DNA of 64,000 nt, taken from positions 62,340,533-62,404,532 of the forward strand of contig OX485804.1 in NCBI GenBank assembly GCA_950295325.1. Reading direction: 5' to 3'. Position 1 is the first letter of the stretch. Every line of letters starts with the position of its first letter. This DNA comes from Polytrichum commune. Its lineage: Eukaryota > Streptophyta > Polytrichopsida > Polytrichales > Polytrichaceae. A model generated the notes under the pieces. It saw only the letters and a program-made list of their open reading frames with translations. It was not told the DNA's origin and did not search any database. A program made the translations under genes and the position numbers. This document shows positions 23,421 through 37,900 of this stretch, in pieces.

Positions 23421-26400
23421 TTACAACTCATTCTTGATGATTGCAATGAGAGCTTGTGAGCTTTTGATTTGGTCTGCCAAGGCTTGTATCTCTGCTGCAG
23501 TAGCTGAGTCTGTTATCAGGTTCAATTGCTGAGATAACTTTGCACACAGGGCTTCAGACTCTGATACGGATGCCTCAAGTTTTGACAAGGTGCTTTCCTT
23601 CTTGAAAGACCGCCGGAATGCTGGAGTCGATGTGAAGCTGCTCTCACTAAACCGCCTACTCTTTTCCCTGTCTGGAGTGAGAACTCTGTCCAAGCCACCA
23701 CTGCCTGGAGACAGCAGACAACTCAGTCAGGTAAAAGTAAGGTATGTATCCGTGTTCAAAATGACTGAAAGCCAAGGTAAGCTCACCTTAAACGGAAATT
23801 GTAGCTCTACTTCCACTTCTCATTGGATATGAAGCATACGTGCAAGACGATTAGCAAATTATGCCCATAGCCATTTTCATTTTCATTTTCATTTTCATAG
23901 ACGGTTAGACCTTGGTGACTTCATTCCTTCTTTTTGTACCACCACAGTTAGTAAATATTCCTCAACACTTGGAGCACTAGCAACTCTGGATTGTGATCGT
24001 GTGAAGTGCATATCCATAATAGCAAACAGTAAATTTACTGGGTTATAAGGAAGAGCATACCAAATTGACTAAGTTGATCAATAGCGGATTGACCAATTGT
24101 CTTCTGAAGTTGGAGGAGCTTCAGCCCGCCTGCAGCTATACGACTGGCGGATTCAATTTCTGATTTGAACAATTCCACCATGTATTCAACTTCGTGTTTT
24201 GTTGCTTCAACCTCCACCTGTAATCATAATATCCAAATCTTAGTTTGCAAATTGTGTGCACTATGGATACAGCCTTGTGGCTAGTGGACATTGATAAGAA
24301 AACCCAAATTGCCTTAATGACATGATTAACAAATCAGCTCCAGTAGCAGCCAAGAATAAAAGAAACTCTTGACAGTTTAAACACTTACTGGTTCTCTTAC
24401 AGCCGCTTTACAGCTCTTGACTACCCAGCCTCCCATGCCGATGTCATAATCGCCCTCATCGTCTTGCTCCACTAACCGGATCTCAACATCAAAACCACTG
24501 TTGCTAGTCACACTTGGATCCACTGCTGAGAATTTCGCACGTTGCATTGAATCTAGCCTCATACTACTGTTGTTCCTACTTAGTCCTATATCAAAATCTT
24601 CCAGACCTTCAATGTTGGCTGCGCCATTTTGACTTAACATCTCTGCAGCTCCTGTGGCAGTGTAGATAAAATCTGAATCTCCACACTCAAGGTACTCCAT
24701 ACTACTGGTAGTAAGTGAAGCACTAGCCCTAACTTGTGATGTACTGCTGGAAGGCACTTGAGGCTTCAAGGCCTGCAATCCCTCAATTCGCATCTGCGAA
24801 GCCACAAACTCAACTTGAATCAATGAACTTGGCATTTCATATCGTACAATTTTGGGTTTAGTAATAAAGTAGGAAACTACAAAGTCCAAGTGTAGTTAAT
24901 CCAGAAGGACAATAGAGCTAACCTTTAACTCCACAAGACTTTTTCTCCGAAGTCGGTCCCATATATTTTCCATTAGTTGTTTTGCATACAAAATAAATGA
25001 TACCTTTACACTTGTGGTGCATGCTCAGAGGTAGAGTTTGAATTTGAATGAATAGTGCACTATTTAGGTTCATTGAGAGCCAAATTAATGGTAGCAACTC
25101 TTGGCATGCCACAATGAACCGATATAGGGTGTTTCTTCTTTCACAACCCTCCGCACTACCCCAAGCATGCACCAAAAACTTACTGAACCTGGAAGGTGTC
25201 ATATGCCAAACTACCTACTCCCAACCAAAAGTCATGTTGAGTTAAAAAATTACTTCAATGTGGACTGAAATCAAACAAAAAATGAATGCAGTTGTCAGTA
25301 ATCATTAGCAGGTACAGGACGGACACATACGATCAAGCTTTGCACAGGACTTGATTTAGTTCCGTGCTTTGAAATCGCGAGATCCCCTGCTTCCTTGGTA
25401 CCCTTTGCTTTCAAACTCAGACAGCGGAAGGTGGAATGCCAACACCTGTCTTCACGGGACCCGTGCAAGTCCTGCTTTATGGAAACTCCCTCAGGTTCAG
25501 CCACACCGTCTGCTCCCTCAAGGGCAAAAAGCCAGTCCAGCAATTGAATCTCCAACTCAATGTCATCAGGCAAACCAACATCCCAAGAATGCTCATGTGC
25601 CGAGCTACTTCTCTTGTCACCTGAAAAATCCGAATGCTCAGATATACTGAGTTTGTGTTCTTACACTAACACATGAGGACTTTGAATTAAAGTCAAGAAT
25701 AAAATAGAAAAACCATTCAAAAGAAGAAGAAAGAATCATAGAAGACTAATATGAAATTTAGTGCAGACCTGTGAGCCACAAAGAGCAGTGCAATATGGAA
25801 CAAATAGAAAGGTGGGACAGGAGAATGCTGCAATATAAAATTAGACATAATTATTCAACTCACCGGCTTCAGTTAAATTGACAGTGTCATACTAGATTAG
25901 CATGTTTCCGTAATGCTAGGAATATATAGTGCTGAACATTCTTCAAGTATAGAGTAAACCAAGAGTGATTGTTGCAGTACCTGTCCTCCCCACCCCTTTA
26001 ACATCCTTGGAAGGCCTGAACAAATTTGCCAATGAGCCTCTTGACAAACTCTTAATCACCTTCTGGACTTCACGTCCTGGACCTCCATCAGCACCAAAGA
26101 CACCAAATCGATGCAGCAGTGCTTCATTGTAGGCCATTCCCCCACCCAGCCTCACTCCACCCACTTTGGCAACCACACTCAAGCTATGGCATTCAGCATC
26201 CTGCTCTTTAAAAGGTATGACATTCTTCACACTAATGTCCAGAAATGGTAACCTCTCTGCTACCGGCATTCCATCCATGAGACCTCTTCCAGTAGGAGCC
26301 ATGCTGCCCCTCTCTTCTCCAATCCAAAAGACTGCACGCATTTCAGGTAAACCTTGCCTTTGTTCAAACAATTTGTTCCTTCCCAGAAGTGGAGATAGTT

Positions 26401-29400
26401 TCAGTGGGATTGGACGCATCGCTAGACCAGCTAAGGAGCCACTGGAATCCACACCAATTGAGCCTGTATGTGGAACACTTAATGGAGAATCCAAGGGTGA
26501 AGCACAGAATGAATCTCTCACTCCTGAAACATGGGTCAAAGGACTCCCATAGTGCGACTCTACAACTGCAGGTAACATAATTTCTGTCTCCACACACTCT
26601 ACACGAATATCTCGCCAACATAGGTTTGAGGATATCACAGCTGCAGCTGATAAAGTTTGGTGTGTGGCAGTGAAATCAATATCCCAGCTTAAAATCTGCA
26701 CCAAGGGAGGACCTTCTGTAGCAAGTTCACCAGGAACTGATTCTAGGAGTTTCAACTCAAGCATTTCTAAGCTCAGATACACTGCACTGTCACCAGGGAC
26801 AATTTCTGCAAGCTCTTGTAGTGATTCAGCCCTGTTCATACCCTTGAAGGATCCGGTTGACTTCTGGTGCTTAGCAGTCTTCTCTTTTCGTATTACTGGT
26901 TTGCACTCTCGAATAAGCATATCACTCACAATTCCTAGGTATGAATACATCTTCAACACAAACAAGAATTGTTCACTTGATGTGTTGGAGACATATTTCT
27001 TGCATGTGATACCCAATCTAACAACTCCACCTGCAGCAGGCAGAACAATTGTGTGTCATCATAAAAAAAACACATCAATTTCTCTCTATTATAACTTCTT
27101 TGTATATACAGGATTCAATAACAAAAGTTGGCACAACCAACTAGAGACAAGAGATAAAAATGCTGACTTGGGGGCACCAGCTAATACCAGCCACCAGCAT
27201 TAATAAATATACTTTTGACATAGATTACACTTCTGAAATTCTAGTATGAATTTCAGATACCAAATGCAAACCAGAAGAGGCTACAGGTAGACATAGCAAA
27301 CCATGAGCTAATGTCTACAAAGAGTAGCAGCTGAGATATCCCACCTGGTGGAGGTATCACAATCAAAGGGCGTCCATCTTCAGTTGCCATGGCAGCCTCA
27401 AAACATGGTTCATGCATTTCCACACAGCGCCACAATCCAGCAGCCCAATCAGCAGCAGTCGCATTCTGAGAAATATCATCACAGCCTCCAGTTTCAAGAG
27501 CTATGCTCAAATGAGCAGCACGCATTACCCACCTGCTTCATATGAACTACTGATATTACACCCCAGATGGATGGACTGCAACCTGTGTAAAGGCAGTACT
27601 TTGTAACACTGTGATCTGGCCGGTTAAGCTGTCACAGAACATCAAAAATAGACTTGCATATGATGATGCTCTACAATATGATCATGTCTAGCAACTGCAA
27701 ACAACTCAAATTCCCTATTGCACTGGTAAAATTTCACCTCACCCAGATTGGCAAGACCTCGGAAGAGGTATATGTATACACTCTAAGTTAGGGAATGCAC
27801 CTCTGTTGGCTTGAATCCACAGGCTGGCCCTTCCACATTGAGAAGCATGCCGCATCTTTCTCAAGGTTTAGTAGTTTGAAATTTAAGAATGGACTCTGAG
27901 CAATCATGAATCCCTCAACATGAAGTCTAGCTCCTGTGAAACCACTTTCTTCATCATCAGGTTCTTCCAGTAAGGATGTGTTGAGGGGTACAGTGAGGTC
28001 AAACTCCTTGAGGCTGAAATACATGGCATTCAATGATGTGTCTGGAAGAACCACACCAGGCTCCACATTGATCCCATCTGACAGAAAAGAAGCTATTATT
28101 AAGCAGGTCCCCTCCTGAAGATTTATCTGTCAAATACAAGGTGAACATGTCAATACTGACCTTGAAGAAGGCACACAATACCAGAAAGCAACTAACCAAA
28201 CTAACAGATATAGTTGTGTATATCCTGGGTTACAAGCTCAATCAGAATCTTAGACCACTATTGACATTGTAGCAGCTAAGCTATCTCTTGCTTAAAAAAA
28301 TATGCAGACTACTGCCAGAACTAATATGTCACAGCTAATTATAACTTATAACGGGTATGTAAGATTGTATTCTTACTCCAGCCACCTGGTGCTATTACGT
28401 AACAAAGGGGATGAGAAGCTACAGTAAAGAGAACATCACCTAATATATATCAAGGAGATATTTTGTGAGACATATTAACAAGTTTGACTGAGATTCATGC
28501 TTTGAAATCCTTAACTTGCTTGCTCCCTCACAACATGCTTCTCCATCCTATATTCCTACTCATTCCCAAAACCCTTTCACTACCTTCACAGGTTGGCATT
28601 GGACAACGGTTTGTGATGCCAGATTTGGAGGTGCTGGAGCTGGAGAAGTCTGTACAGAGTATACGCATATCATTGGCGTAGCTTCAGTTTGGGGCATCAA
28701 CTCACTCTCAAGAGGATAAATTCTAGGCCACGTCTTGTCACTTGCTGGATCACAAAAACAGGAGCCAAGAATCAGTGATGGAAAAATGAGTATGGTGCTG
28801 GTCAACGCTTGGGATACCAATTTACTTCAATCTTGTAAGACATTATTCTCATTCAGGGATCAGCATCTATGAGCTTGCTATAAAAGCTACCAAGCAAAAG
28901 AAGTGACATATGCAAGCCTGCTTACTGGGGATTAGGAATGCAAACTGTACATGAATTATTTATATAGTGCAGGAAGGTCCACTGTAGGGTTCCTATCAAG
29001 CCTAGAGAACTTCCAACAACATGAGTTATCAATTTGTGATGCCCCTTGGTCAAGGGTACACACCTCATGCTATGCATATCCTTGTAGCAGTGCTTCTAAA
29101 GGTAAGGTAACCCCTGAAATTTTGAGGTTGTATGAAAATGTAACATTTATTATTAGTTCTAATCCAGGTTTCACCAAATTACTAACCAAATGTAGGAATG
29201 GTTGGGGTTGCATTGAATCCTGCATTACGCATGCTTGGTTGAATCAGGGTGCACGGTGGTTGTGAAAATGTATCCCTGCAGTTGAGGCCATCAAATGTAA
29301 CAATCGATAAACAAAACACCATTTTCAATTCAAATAAATATTTTTCTCCCTCAATATGCCCTCGCTATTCTAGTGAATCTCCTTGCAAACTATGCTATCA

Positions 29401-32400
29401 TCAACAGTAAGCCATACTTCCAGTGACAATTGGAGCACTCAACCAGTGGAAATAGCTGCACCTTAGAAATAAGCAACCAATGATGATCCGTGACATGGTC
29501 CGTTTACAATTTCCATCATTAGAACTTGCCTGCATCCAAACATAACCAGAGTATCAGAGTGTCCTGAAAGGGACAGAAGGACAGAAGGTGCAAACTACAC
29601 TCCAAAAGACCAGCAAGAGATGGAGGTGACTTAGTATTGCACATACCCGCACATATTGTAAAGATTGGAGCAGAAACTCTAGCTGAAATTCTGCATGTCC
29701 CAGCTATGCTTTGTCAAGCCCTCTTCAGGAATGAGAACCATGAGATGCATGTTGTACAAGCTAGCCACCCACGTTTTATGAATTTCTCAATATAACATTC
29801 CAACCTTGAGATATTTCTAACAGCCAATGTAAGCACATTGATGGATCAGCACCACCAAGAATATCCGAGTACGTTAGAAGCAAAACAAGACATTTAAGAA
29901 ACTCACCAGCATCCCTTATACAGAGAAAGATATGATCAACTCTGACTCCAATCATTGTTTTCCCAGCAGCCTCTGACTGCAAAAGGCAGGAAATTAAAGC
30001 TTCAAAAAGTGCATGACTAAAAGTGCTCCTATTACTATCACAGGGATGAAAACTTATTGTATGCACTAATGCACTGTGGAGGAAATGAGCCTCTAGTTCT
30101 TTCATATCCACCACTCCAAGGGCCCTTACTAACCTCACTTCCTATATGGCTGAACACTTTCTACACAATAAAGCAAACACAAGTAAAAAAATATTGCAGT
30201 GAGGTACTGTGACAATTTATTAGAATAACATAGAGATATTATACCTGAGTTGCTCGAACATCCACATCTCCTCTATTCATACAGACATAGATTCCAGTCA
30301 TGAAGCGGAGCAAGGCACGCAAACCTAGGAGAACACATGTGTCAGATGTGAAATTTTCCATAATTGCCTTTCTGTAGTATGTTGTGCAGATGACTCAAGA
30401 AACACTTCAGCAAGCAATCTGCCTTGGAGAATGAAAGGCCCAACCAATAATTTCTGACCACTACTCTGATTGAACTGGTCATAAACTTTCAAAAGACAGG
30501 GAATACCAGGAGTAAGAATAGCACCTAGCATGCTAAGTAGAGTTCTCACTAGTTACAGCCCATGGATTACATACCAGGCTCACTTAATGCTGGACAAAGG
30601 ATATCTGGTATATGTAGCTGGACCTCCAATCCAAGATTCTTGTTCTGCTCAGATCTCTTCATTGTTATCTGCAGATTCAAACCCACTAAACACCATAAAC
30701 ACAGGACCAGAACTTGAACTGCAGCTCATTGTGCTCTTTATAGATTTACTTACAAAGACAGGATACTAAGGCCCCATACTTGAAAACGAAAGGAAGACTC
30801 TTTCGTTCAGATATGAAGTGGATAATTGCTGCAAATCAAGTGTACATGGAGAGTAAAATCATTACATTAGCAGCACCAGATATGCTGTCCAAGAAGCGTT
30901 CCCCTCCAAAGAACAACCTTTTTGCACCATCTTTGTCTCGCTTTGAGTCACCGTTTGGGCTCATGAGTCGTTCATCAGTGAACATGTCTGGATGTGGAAG
31001 CAGATCGACTGAAAGAGAATTCCATTCCAGTCTCTGCAAATAGGAGACTTTCAAGTATGAGTTAGAATAAGGATAATTGTTTAAGTACCAATATTTTAGG
31101 TCCAAAGATGTATTTGGTTCATGCATCTAGACACATAGCTATTTCTGATCATTTGCATCATATGGAAATCATCAGTCTGTGCAATTGTAAGGTAGAAGAA
31201 AGAACACAGCTCTAGAAGATGCAGAATTGAAGATAGCAGTGGGAACTGCAACTGTGTGAATTGTACTAAGGCTACCAGCATATATAGCAATAAAACAGGC
31301 ATAAAGGCACCTGGTTGAACTTGAGGTCCAGGATAAGTTACTGATGGCGTCTGAAAAACTATGTGTCCAGACTTCTTTCAAAGATAATCACAATAGTTTC
31401 TTTCAACTATATAGAGTGGCTGCCACATACCTTGAAGACATAGATGGCCTTTCTATGGTTATTGAAGTCTCTCGCCTGATTCAAGGGCACCACCTGAGCA
31501 AATAAAAAAAACCCCAACCCACCAATACAGTCATATGCACATCCTCTTGGCTGCTTAAATTTTAGTAGGAATTTAAGGACCAGTAGATTTGACCCAGAAG
31601 TTTGCAGAGAACTTAAAATTACTAGTTTGTAAAGGACGCAGGCAGCACCCACTTCTCGACCTAAAAAGAGGTAACATATTGGCGTACATTCTAAAAATGC
31701 AGCCGTTGTATTGCATCATAAAGCTTAAGAGTTGATATTACCTTCCAATGTTCATTTGTGGTGTACAAATTCAGGTTACGAATAGTCAAGGATGCAAGTG
31801 GTGGTGTCCTGTTCCCAGCACCCCATTAATATTGTCAACACAGAATCAAGACTGCCCTGATAACTGTCTGGGTCAAAAACTCATGTAAAGTCAAGCTTTC
31901 ACATGTATGCACAAATTGTGACCCTGCCACCTACCAGGCTGCTCCTCCTTTACTACTGCTGCTGCCACCTCGAGTTTCCAGCATCAAATTAACTGTAGTC
32001 ACATGTATAGTCATCCCATCTGCAAGCTGTAAACACCAATTACTTTCAAGCCTAGTCTTCCTTAAAACAGAGCACATCCCATAAAGGTTATGAAAGCCTT
32101 ATGACTAAATAGAAGCTAATCCAAAACGTACAAGCTCTCAAAAGACAATTTACAAAAGGAAATTTCCTGAGAATATGTACAGATCAATGAATTTGAATGC
32201 CCTCAAAGTAGTTCAAAAACATGAAATTTAGATCAATCACCTTATCAGCATATCCATAGCTAGAGCTCTTTGACGAGGAAGTTGAAGTTGGTGCCCTACA
32301 GTGTCAAAGCATACCAGCATTTAGGTTAGCAACTATAACAGCTCCCCAGGACCTAGGTGCTTATATTAACTATTAAGCAACTTCACTCTAGCTCACCAGT

Positions 32401-34682
32401 GAACAGAGGATGACCGTCACCAAATTCTCCACAGCATTCAATGCAGTAATAGAAGTGCAATATCAAAATACAGGACTTTCTGCATATAGACCATCAATTG
32501 TAGGCTTTAATCAAATTGAATCTAATCAAGTATTTTGATACCATTTTCGCCCATGCCCTATGTTCAGTCATGGACTATCCATGAAAGCCAATTAAGCCAC
32601 AGCAGTAGCTGTAACCAACTGCCTGATAGTAAGAATGTTGGGACTCGCCCCAAGTACATTCAAGTATTTATCCCTACAAGTCCCCATGGTCTGGAGAGGA
32701 TCTCCCACTAAAATTCACTGTTCAAACTACCATCACATATCCTATAAAGCATGTAATCAAAGAGCTCAAAGCAATAATTACTCTGGGGTGGATGGTCCTC
32801 CATCAGTTGCCAGTGTCTCAGTAAGTACCAGCTCCAGCTTGTCAAGTTCAACCACAATGGGCTCTTTATTCACATTTGAGAGAGAAGGGATCTGGAAAAA
32901 CAGTGCATAAATTAATGCATGAATAAATAATTATCTTTCTGCATACTGCTCATCTATGCACTACCACCTGCATCTACATCTGACTACATAAAGAAATGAG
33001 ACAAAGCACACTGTGTATGTCACCTTCAGCTCCAGCTTGCCCACCCGTGCCTCTGTGACTTGCAAAGTAGGCGGAAGACCAATGGCTGCATGTAAAACCT
33101 CTCCATTGAGATCTGCCAGCCATCCACATTGAACCTCATATTAATCATGTGCCCAAGTAAACCCCTGCAAACAAGTCCAGACCTATTGCATAGAGTTCCT
33201 TGGACCAATTGGAGATGGTATCTCCTTCACAACATTCCATTTTGAGGAATATGAGGATTCTCCTCAGACAAAGTTTATGGTTTCAACTTTCACATGGTCT
33301 GCAGCTTTTCTACTCGGCATTTCATTCAGCATGTGGTGGGATTCAAACAAAATGGACTAGACAAGGGATGAAAGACTAGGACCTCTTCTGGCCAATAAAT
33401 CAAACCTTAAATCTGTATTCCACACGTTATTGGGATACAAACAAAGATGGAGTATGGATGAAATTTAACGAGGAAAAGGATGAACATGGAAGACCCTGAA
33501 CATAAATGTGGCACCTGGTTAAGGTGGGTTATCCTAGCCTTACACATGAGTTCTCCAAGCCAATCTTGGTTCTGCAATGGGTAAAATAGACCACTAAATT
33601 ACATTCATATCCCAAAGGGTGTATCCAAGTTGGCTATCCGTCAATGCTTTGTCATTGATGAAATCCTTCAGTTACATGGGCAGCTGCCTCCAGCAGAAAG
33701 GAAGTGCAACAGCAATGTCAGGAGGGAAACATGGGTCCAGTAAATTGGTTGAGCTGATATTGAATGACTGCTCTATTAAGACAACCTTGGATAAATGGAG
33801 GACGATAATTAACACCCGCACTACGCATTATATTTGGGCTTAACTCCACTTCCGTATTTATGTTACCCATTCAAATATTTAAATTACAACTGTTACTATC
33901 CCATTTGAGTTTCTGAGATTCCATGCGATCTCCTAATCCAGGGACGGAATTTGTGGGGTCAAAACTTGCACTGGTGAATATTCACACGGAGGTATGTCAA
34001 AGGCTTATTAATGTCCGACTATGCATGACATTCTAGAATAAAGCTACATATGTTCTTAAAGTGGAAGCAAACTCTAGTTGGAATGCTGAAGGAGGAGATC
34101 ATAGCACAATGTCGGCTAGTGAATGAGCAGGTAAGTTACACCGAATTTTGTTCAGGTGTTCCATCACAATTGACGACACCAAAAATAGCTCTGATCAGCT
34201 CCCAGGCACTACTCTAAATATTTCCAGCACATTATCATAGATGAATATCATCTACAACCGCCTGATGCAAGGAGACTAGGGAATAATTGACAACTACATG
34301 AATCTGACCACCTAGACTAGATTCGGACAGCCACTACCATCCAGGTAGGGAAGGACAGTAAATGAAATTTCACTCCTTTCGTATGCCGAATTCCAGTGAT
34401 TCACTATAGTTGGGCTTAATTCAGCTTGAGCTGTGAGAGTTCATGGATGGCCATCCAGCAGTATGTAGCATGACCTGTCCGATACTTAAATCTTCGAAGT
34501 AAAACCATAGAATTGCCAACTGTCGCTACTAATCCACATTGCAAAGATAAGCTGCTTCAGGGGCACATACCGAGGTCCGAGAGCTGCACGCTGCGCCCCC
34601 GAAGCTTGAACTGATCTCTGCTGAAAGTTTTCAGCCAATGCCGGAGTGTCGATTCCAAAGCTCGAAGCAGCAACGACTCCAT
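23421..34682 (-). CDS. Chorein-domain bridge-like lipid transfer protein (UHRF1BP1/BLTP3-like)
   Basis: Family members form rod-like hydrophobic grooves that move lipids between membranes at contact sites. I assemble 22 exons in minus order: 34682-34571, 33112-33024, 32891-32782, 32295-32241, 32026-31935, 31808-31742, 31493-31431, 31033-30866, 30668-30575, 30324-30245, 29976-29907, 29690-29647, 29529-29462, 29275-29187, 28744-28584, 28126-27801, 27532-27345, 27030-25981, 25620-25331, 24793-24389, 24217-24061 and 23704-23421. They total 4,062 nt, or 1,353 aa, and the frame closes throughout. The N-terminus MESLLLRALESTLRHWLKTF, then FKLRGRSVQLSDLD and IGLPPTLQVTEARVGKLELK, is a chorein N-terminal domain (about residues 1-105). 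Further conserved plant-family blocks are LPHPDMFTDERL, GAKRLFFGGERFL, VQCQPVK, LRLGITCKKYVSN and VRLGGGMAYNEALLHRFG. The last about 60 residues are a predicted coiled coil. The arrangement matches Arabidopsis UHRF1BP1-like chorein proteins. Substrate and membranes are not inferable here. Confidence 0.9.
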
Positions 34683-34728
34683 CCTTGTTGATTCCTCCTA
34701 CCTTCTTCACTAAATTCCTCCTGTCCAC

Positions 34729-34938
34729 TTAACAGGATCCCCGCAACCAACCAAACCATTCACCCTGTACATCAACAACTCCTAGGGTTCCGATGGTTCC
34801 ACTTCCTGCATTTCCTCCCAATCCATTCATCCCCGTCGGTCCTCCACACCTCAAGCTCCAGATGCTCTTGCTGCGCATCCCATCCCTCCATCGCCCCCAT
34901 CGCCCCCATCGCCAAATCACTCTCACCACCACATCCAC
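34729..34938 (-). other. Upstream ORF in the leader of the lipid-transfer gene (candidate)
   Basis: A 69-codon Gly/Trp/Arg-rich frame ends 46 nt before the main start codon at 34682. If transcription starts upstream of 34938 it would be an upstream ORF able to dampen translation. The peptide resembles nothing known and may simply reflect GC-rich leader sequence. Confidence 0.25.
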
Positions 34939-34939
34939 C

Positions 34940-37900
34940 TCAAAACCCTAACCCTCACCACCATCAAAATCACGTCACCCCCGGGCTTTCTCGCATTAAC
35001 AAATCTCCACATTCCCTCTCTCCCCACTCCCAACCCTTCAACTACCAATCCCACTCTCTAAAAACATCACGAACACCATCCAAGTACACAAATGATCCGC
35101 TAGACCTCCATCCGAGCTCCAAACCCTAAAGATTCCGATCGATCATGCTCCAATGTGAAGCACCCTCTGGAAGAGTAAGTTTAGATCCCCGGCATTATTA
35201 CGTTTGCGGGGCCATGTGCCGGCCTTGTTGCTGGACATCAGGAGGCATCGAGATTGGTGAATTAAATGGGAGATGGAGATGGCAAAAGTAACTTACATTG
35301 CAATTGCTATTGGAGATGTGAGGTAAGTTATAGAATGATCCGTCGGGGACTGAGTCGTGATGAAGCGGGGAGAGAGAGAGAGAGAGAAGCATCCACAGTG
35401 GAGTTGCTTCCGACGTGCTTGGTCGTGTAAATCGTTTATTAAATCATTCCTTAATACTTTGTTACTTCGTATATTATTATTCCACATAACATCTTTACGT
35501 ACTAAGCACCGGTTCTTTTGTTAACTTATGTGGGACGAGATAATGATCCATGGGTTATCTTTGCGTATTTGTGATATCGAGTTGATTCTACGACTAAGTT
35601 GAGGGTCCACTTACATTATGTAGAAAGTCAATGATACTATAATGTTAGAAAACACCAAACGTATAAGCAATGCATCCACACCTCACTTATGAAGTTGACT
35701 TCCTTATTATGATTAGAATCGAATGACAAGTTTAGTTTGGGTAGGCACATGGTGAGGCTAGTGTAGCTCCTGACACCGGTCACGCTATGCTTTTCATGAA
35801 CATCAAAGTAATTTTAGATTGATGTGGTCACAACTTCAATTTTCATGTTGTTGTTTTTTTCAATTTAGTCCATTCAATGCGGTTGTGACATGTGGCGTCA
35901 CCTGCATCCGGCTTACCATGGAAGTAGGGCCTACCTTAAAGCTTTAGATGATCTAGCTTCATGGTGGAATCTATGTGGCAATTGAACTTGGATTTCGGGG
36001 CCAACCTTGGTTGAATGTTGTCAACCTATGTCTCTCACGCCTACAACCTTTATAAAGCAAGTATTTGTTTTTTTAATGTGACTGGAGATTGCAAGTGGGC
36101 TAAGCTCACTAACCACAGTTTACTACATTATTGCAGCATGTTACCTTCAATTTCAACCTAAATCAAAAGGCATCCTAGAATACGTGTATGTGGCATTTGA
36201 ATTATACCAACGTTCACGGAACTCCACTCCATTGTTGAATAATGTAATGTTAGAGTTGTCATGAAATTTTATGTGGCATATGATGTGTCACTTGATGTTT
36301 AGCAAAGTAATAAAACATTGATTAGTGTTAAGTTATCATTGGTTCTTGTTGTTAAGACTCGAGTTACGAAAGAATATGGTATTCTAAATGTCCAAAAATA
36401 ACCAAGTTAAGTTTATGTTAATTTACCTCTATGTATGGCACACATGAATTTTTGATAACAACTTATAATGTTATAATAGCTATTATGATGCTTATATTGT
36501 AGGATTAGGTGCTATTATTGATAATGATAATGTGCCCTTTTCAATTGGTGTTAAGCCCTTAGCATCATGGATGGCTAACATTTAGGGTGGCTAGACCCTA
36601 AGGTAGACTTGTCTTATTCAAATACCAACCTTATTCTAACACCTAGCATTGGGTGCAACATGGTTTGGTATCTTCTTAGAAGAAAAAACTATATATATAC
36701 ATGTGATGTTATTTATATGTATTGATATGATAGATCATTGGTTGAGATAGCCCAAAAGTCAACGCTCAACATCCGCTCAAACACAAATTGCTTTTTGGTA
36801 CACATGTATGACTTCGTATTTGAAAATTTGTCACAAATTGAAGTTTAGTCACCTTAATTTCATTCTTATGACATTGGATTTGTACAAGATTTGCTAATTC
36901 ATTGGATTTTTTTTACTACATTTATTGCACCTCATAAGAGGCCAAACCTCCTTGAATTACCTATAATAGACTTGTCTACCTTATTGCTCGAATCCAATTC
37001 CTAGCTTACTAAGGATAGTATATACAAAACACTATAGGCTTGCTTTGTATTGTGGATTGAAGTAGAAACATGATGCTAAAAAATAATAATTCTCATAACT
37101 TGCTAATAATATGTAATTTTTTATTGGAAATAGATTATGCCCTCTCCACAAACATTTTAGAAAGCACCACACATTCAAATTATGACCATTACCTGATCCC
37201 ATCTCCCAACTTACTAAGGATCAAAACCTAACATTGTGGGCAATTTTATTTAAACTTTTTGCCCTTGGTTCATGAATTTGCAAACAAAAAATATATAATT
37301 ATAGTTTGGTTATAATATTTGTTTGTAATTTTCAATGGGAAAAGATTATGCCCTCCACTCAAAGTTTCTTAGGGTGAGCCACACGTTCAAACACATTAGC
37401 CTTATTCATAAAACAATGTCGTATGGTCCATAATATAATTTACAAGATTCTTTAATGATATACAAAATCTCTTCTTGATGGAAATTATGTTAATGTTCCC
37501 CAAATTTTTTGAACGTCCACCCATGGATCATGATTTTGGACATTGAAATGCAAAAATTGTGACTTGTTGGAACAAAAAATTCATCATTGCGGTGATCAAG
37601 ATCAAATCGAATCAACATGCTCACTCAACCTTTAATCTCCCAATTGATGAAATGTGTGAACTAACACTCCAAGTCATTGCTTTCTATTGGTTGCCTCCCA
37701 CTCTTTGCCAACCAACAAATGGGCCCTCACTTCTAATATAATCCCTTCATCTTGCCTCCTCCCTTGTGGATGCCATTGAGCCTCTTTATCCCGTCCCTGG
37801 CTTCAGTGACAGGTGGCTGGGGAGCTTCCCTTAGCACTCTTCATGGTCTCTAGATGCTAGATTTGAATTCGATCAATTTCCACATTGTTGTCACACAAAA

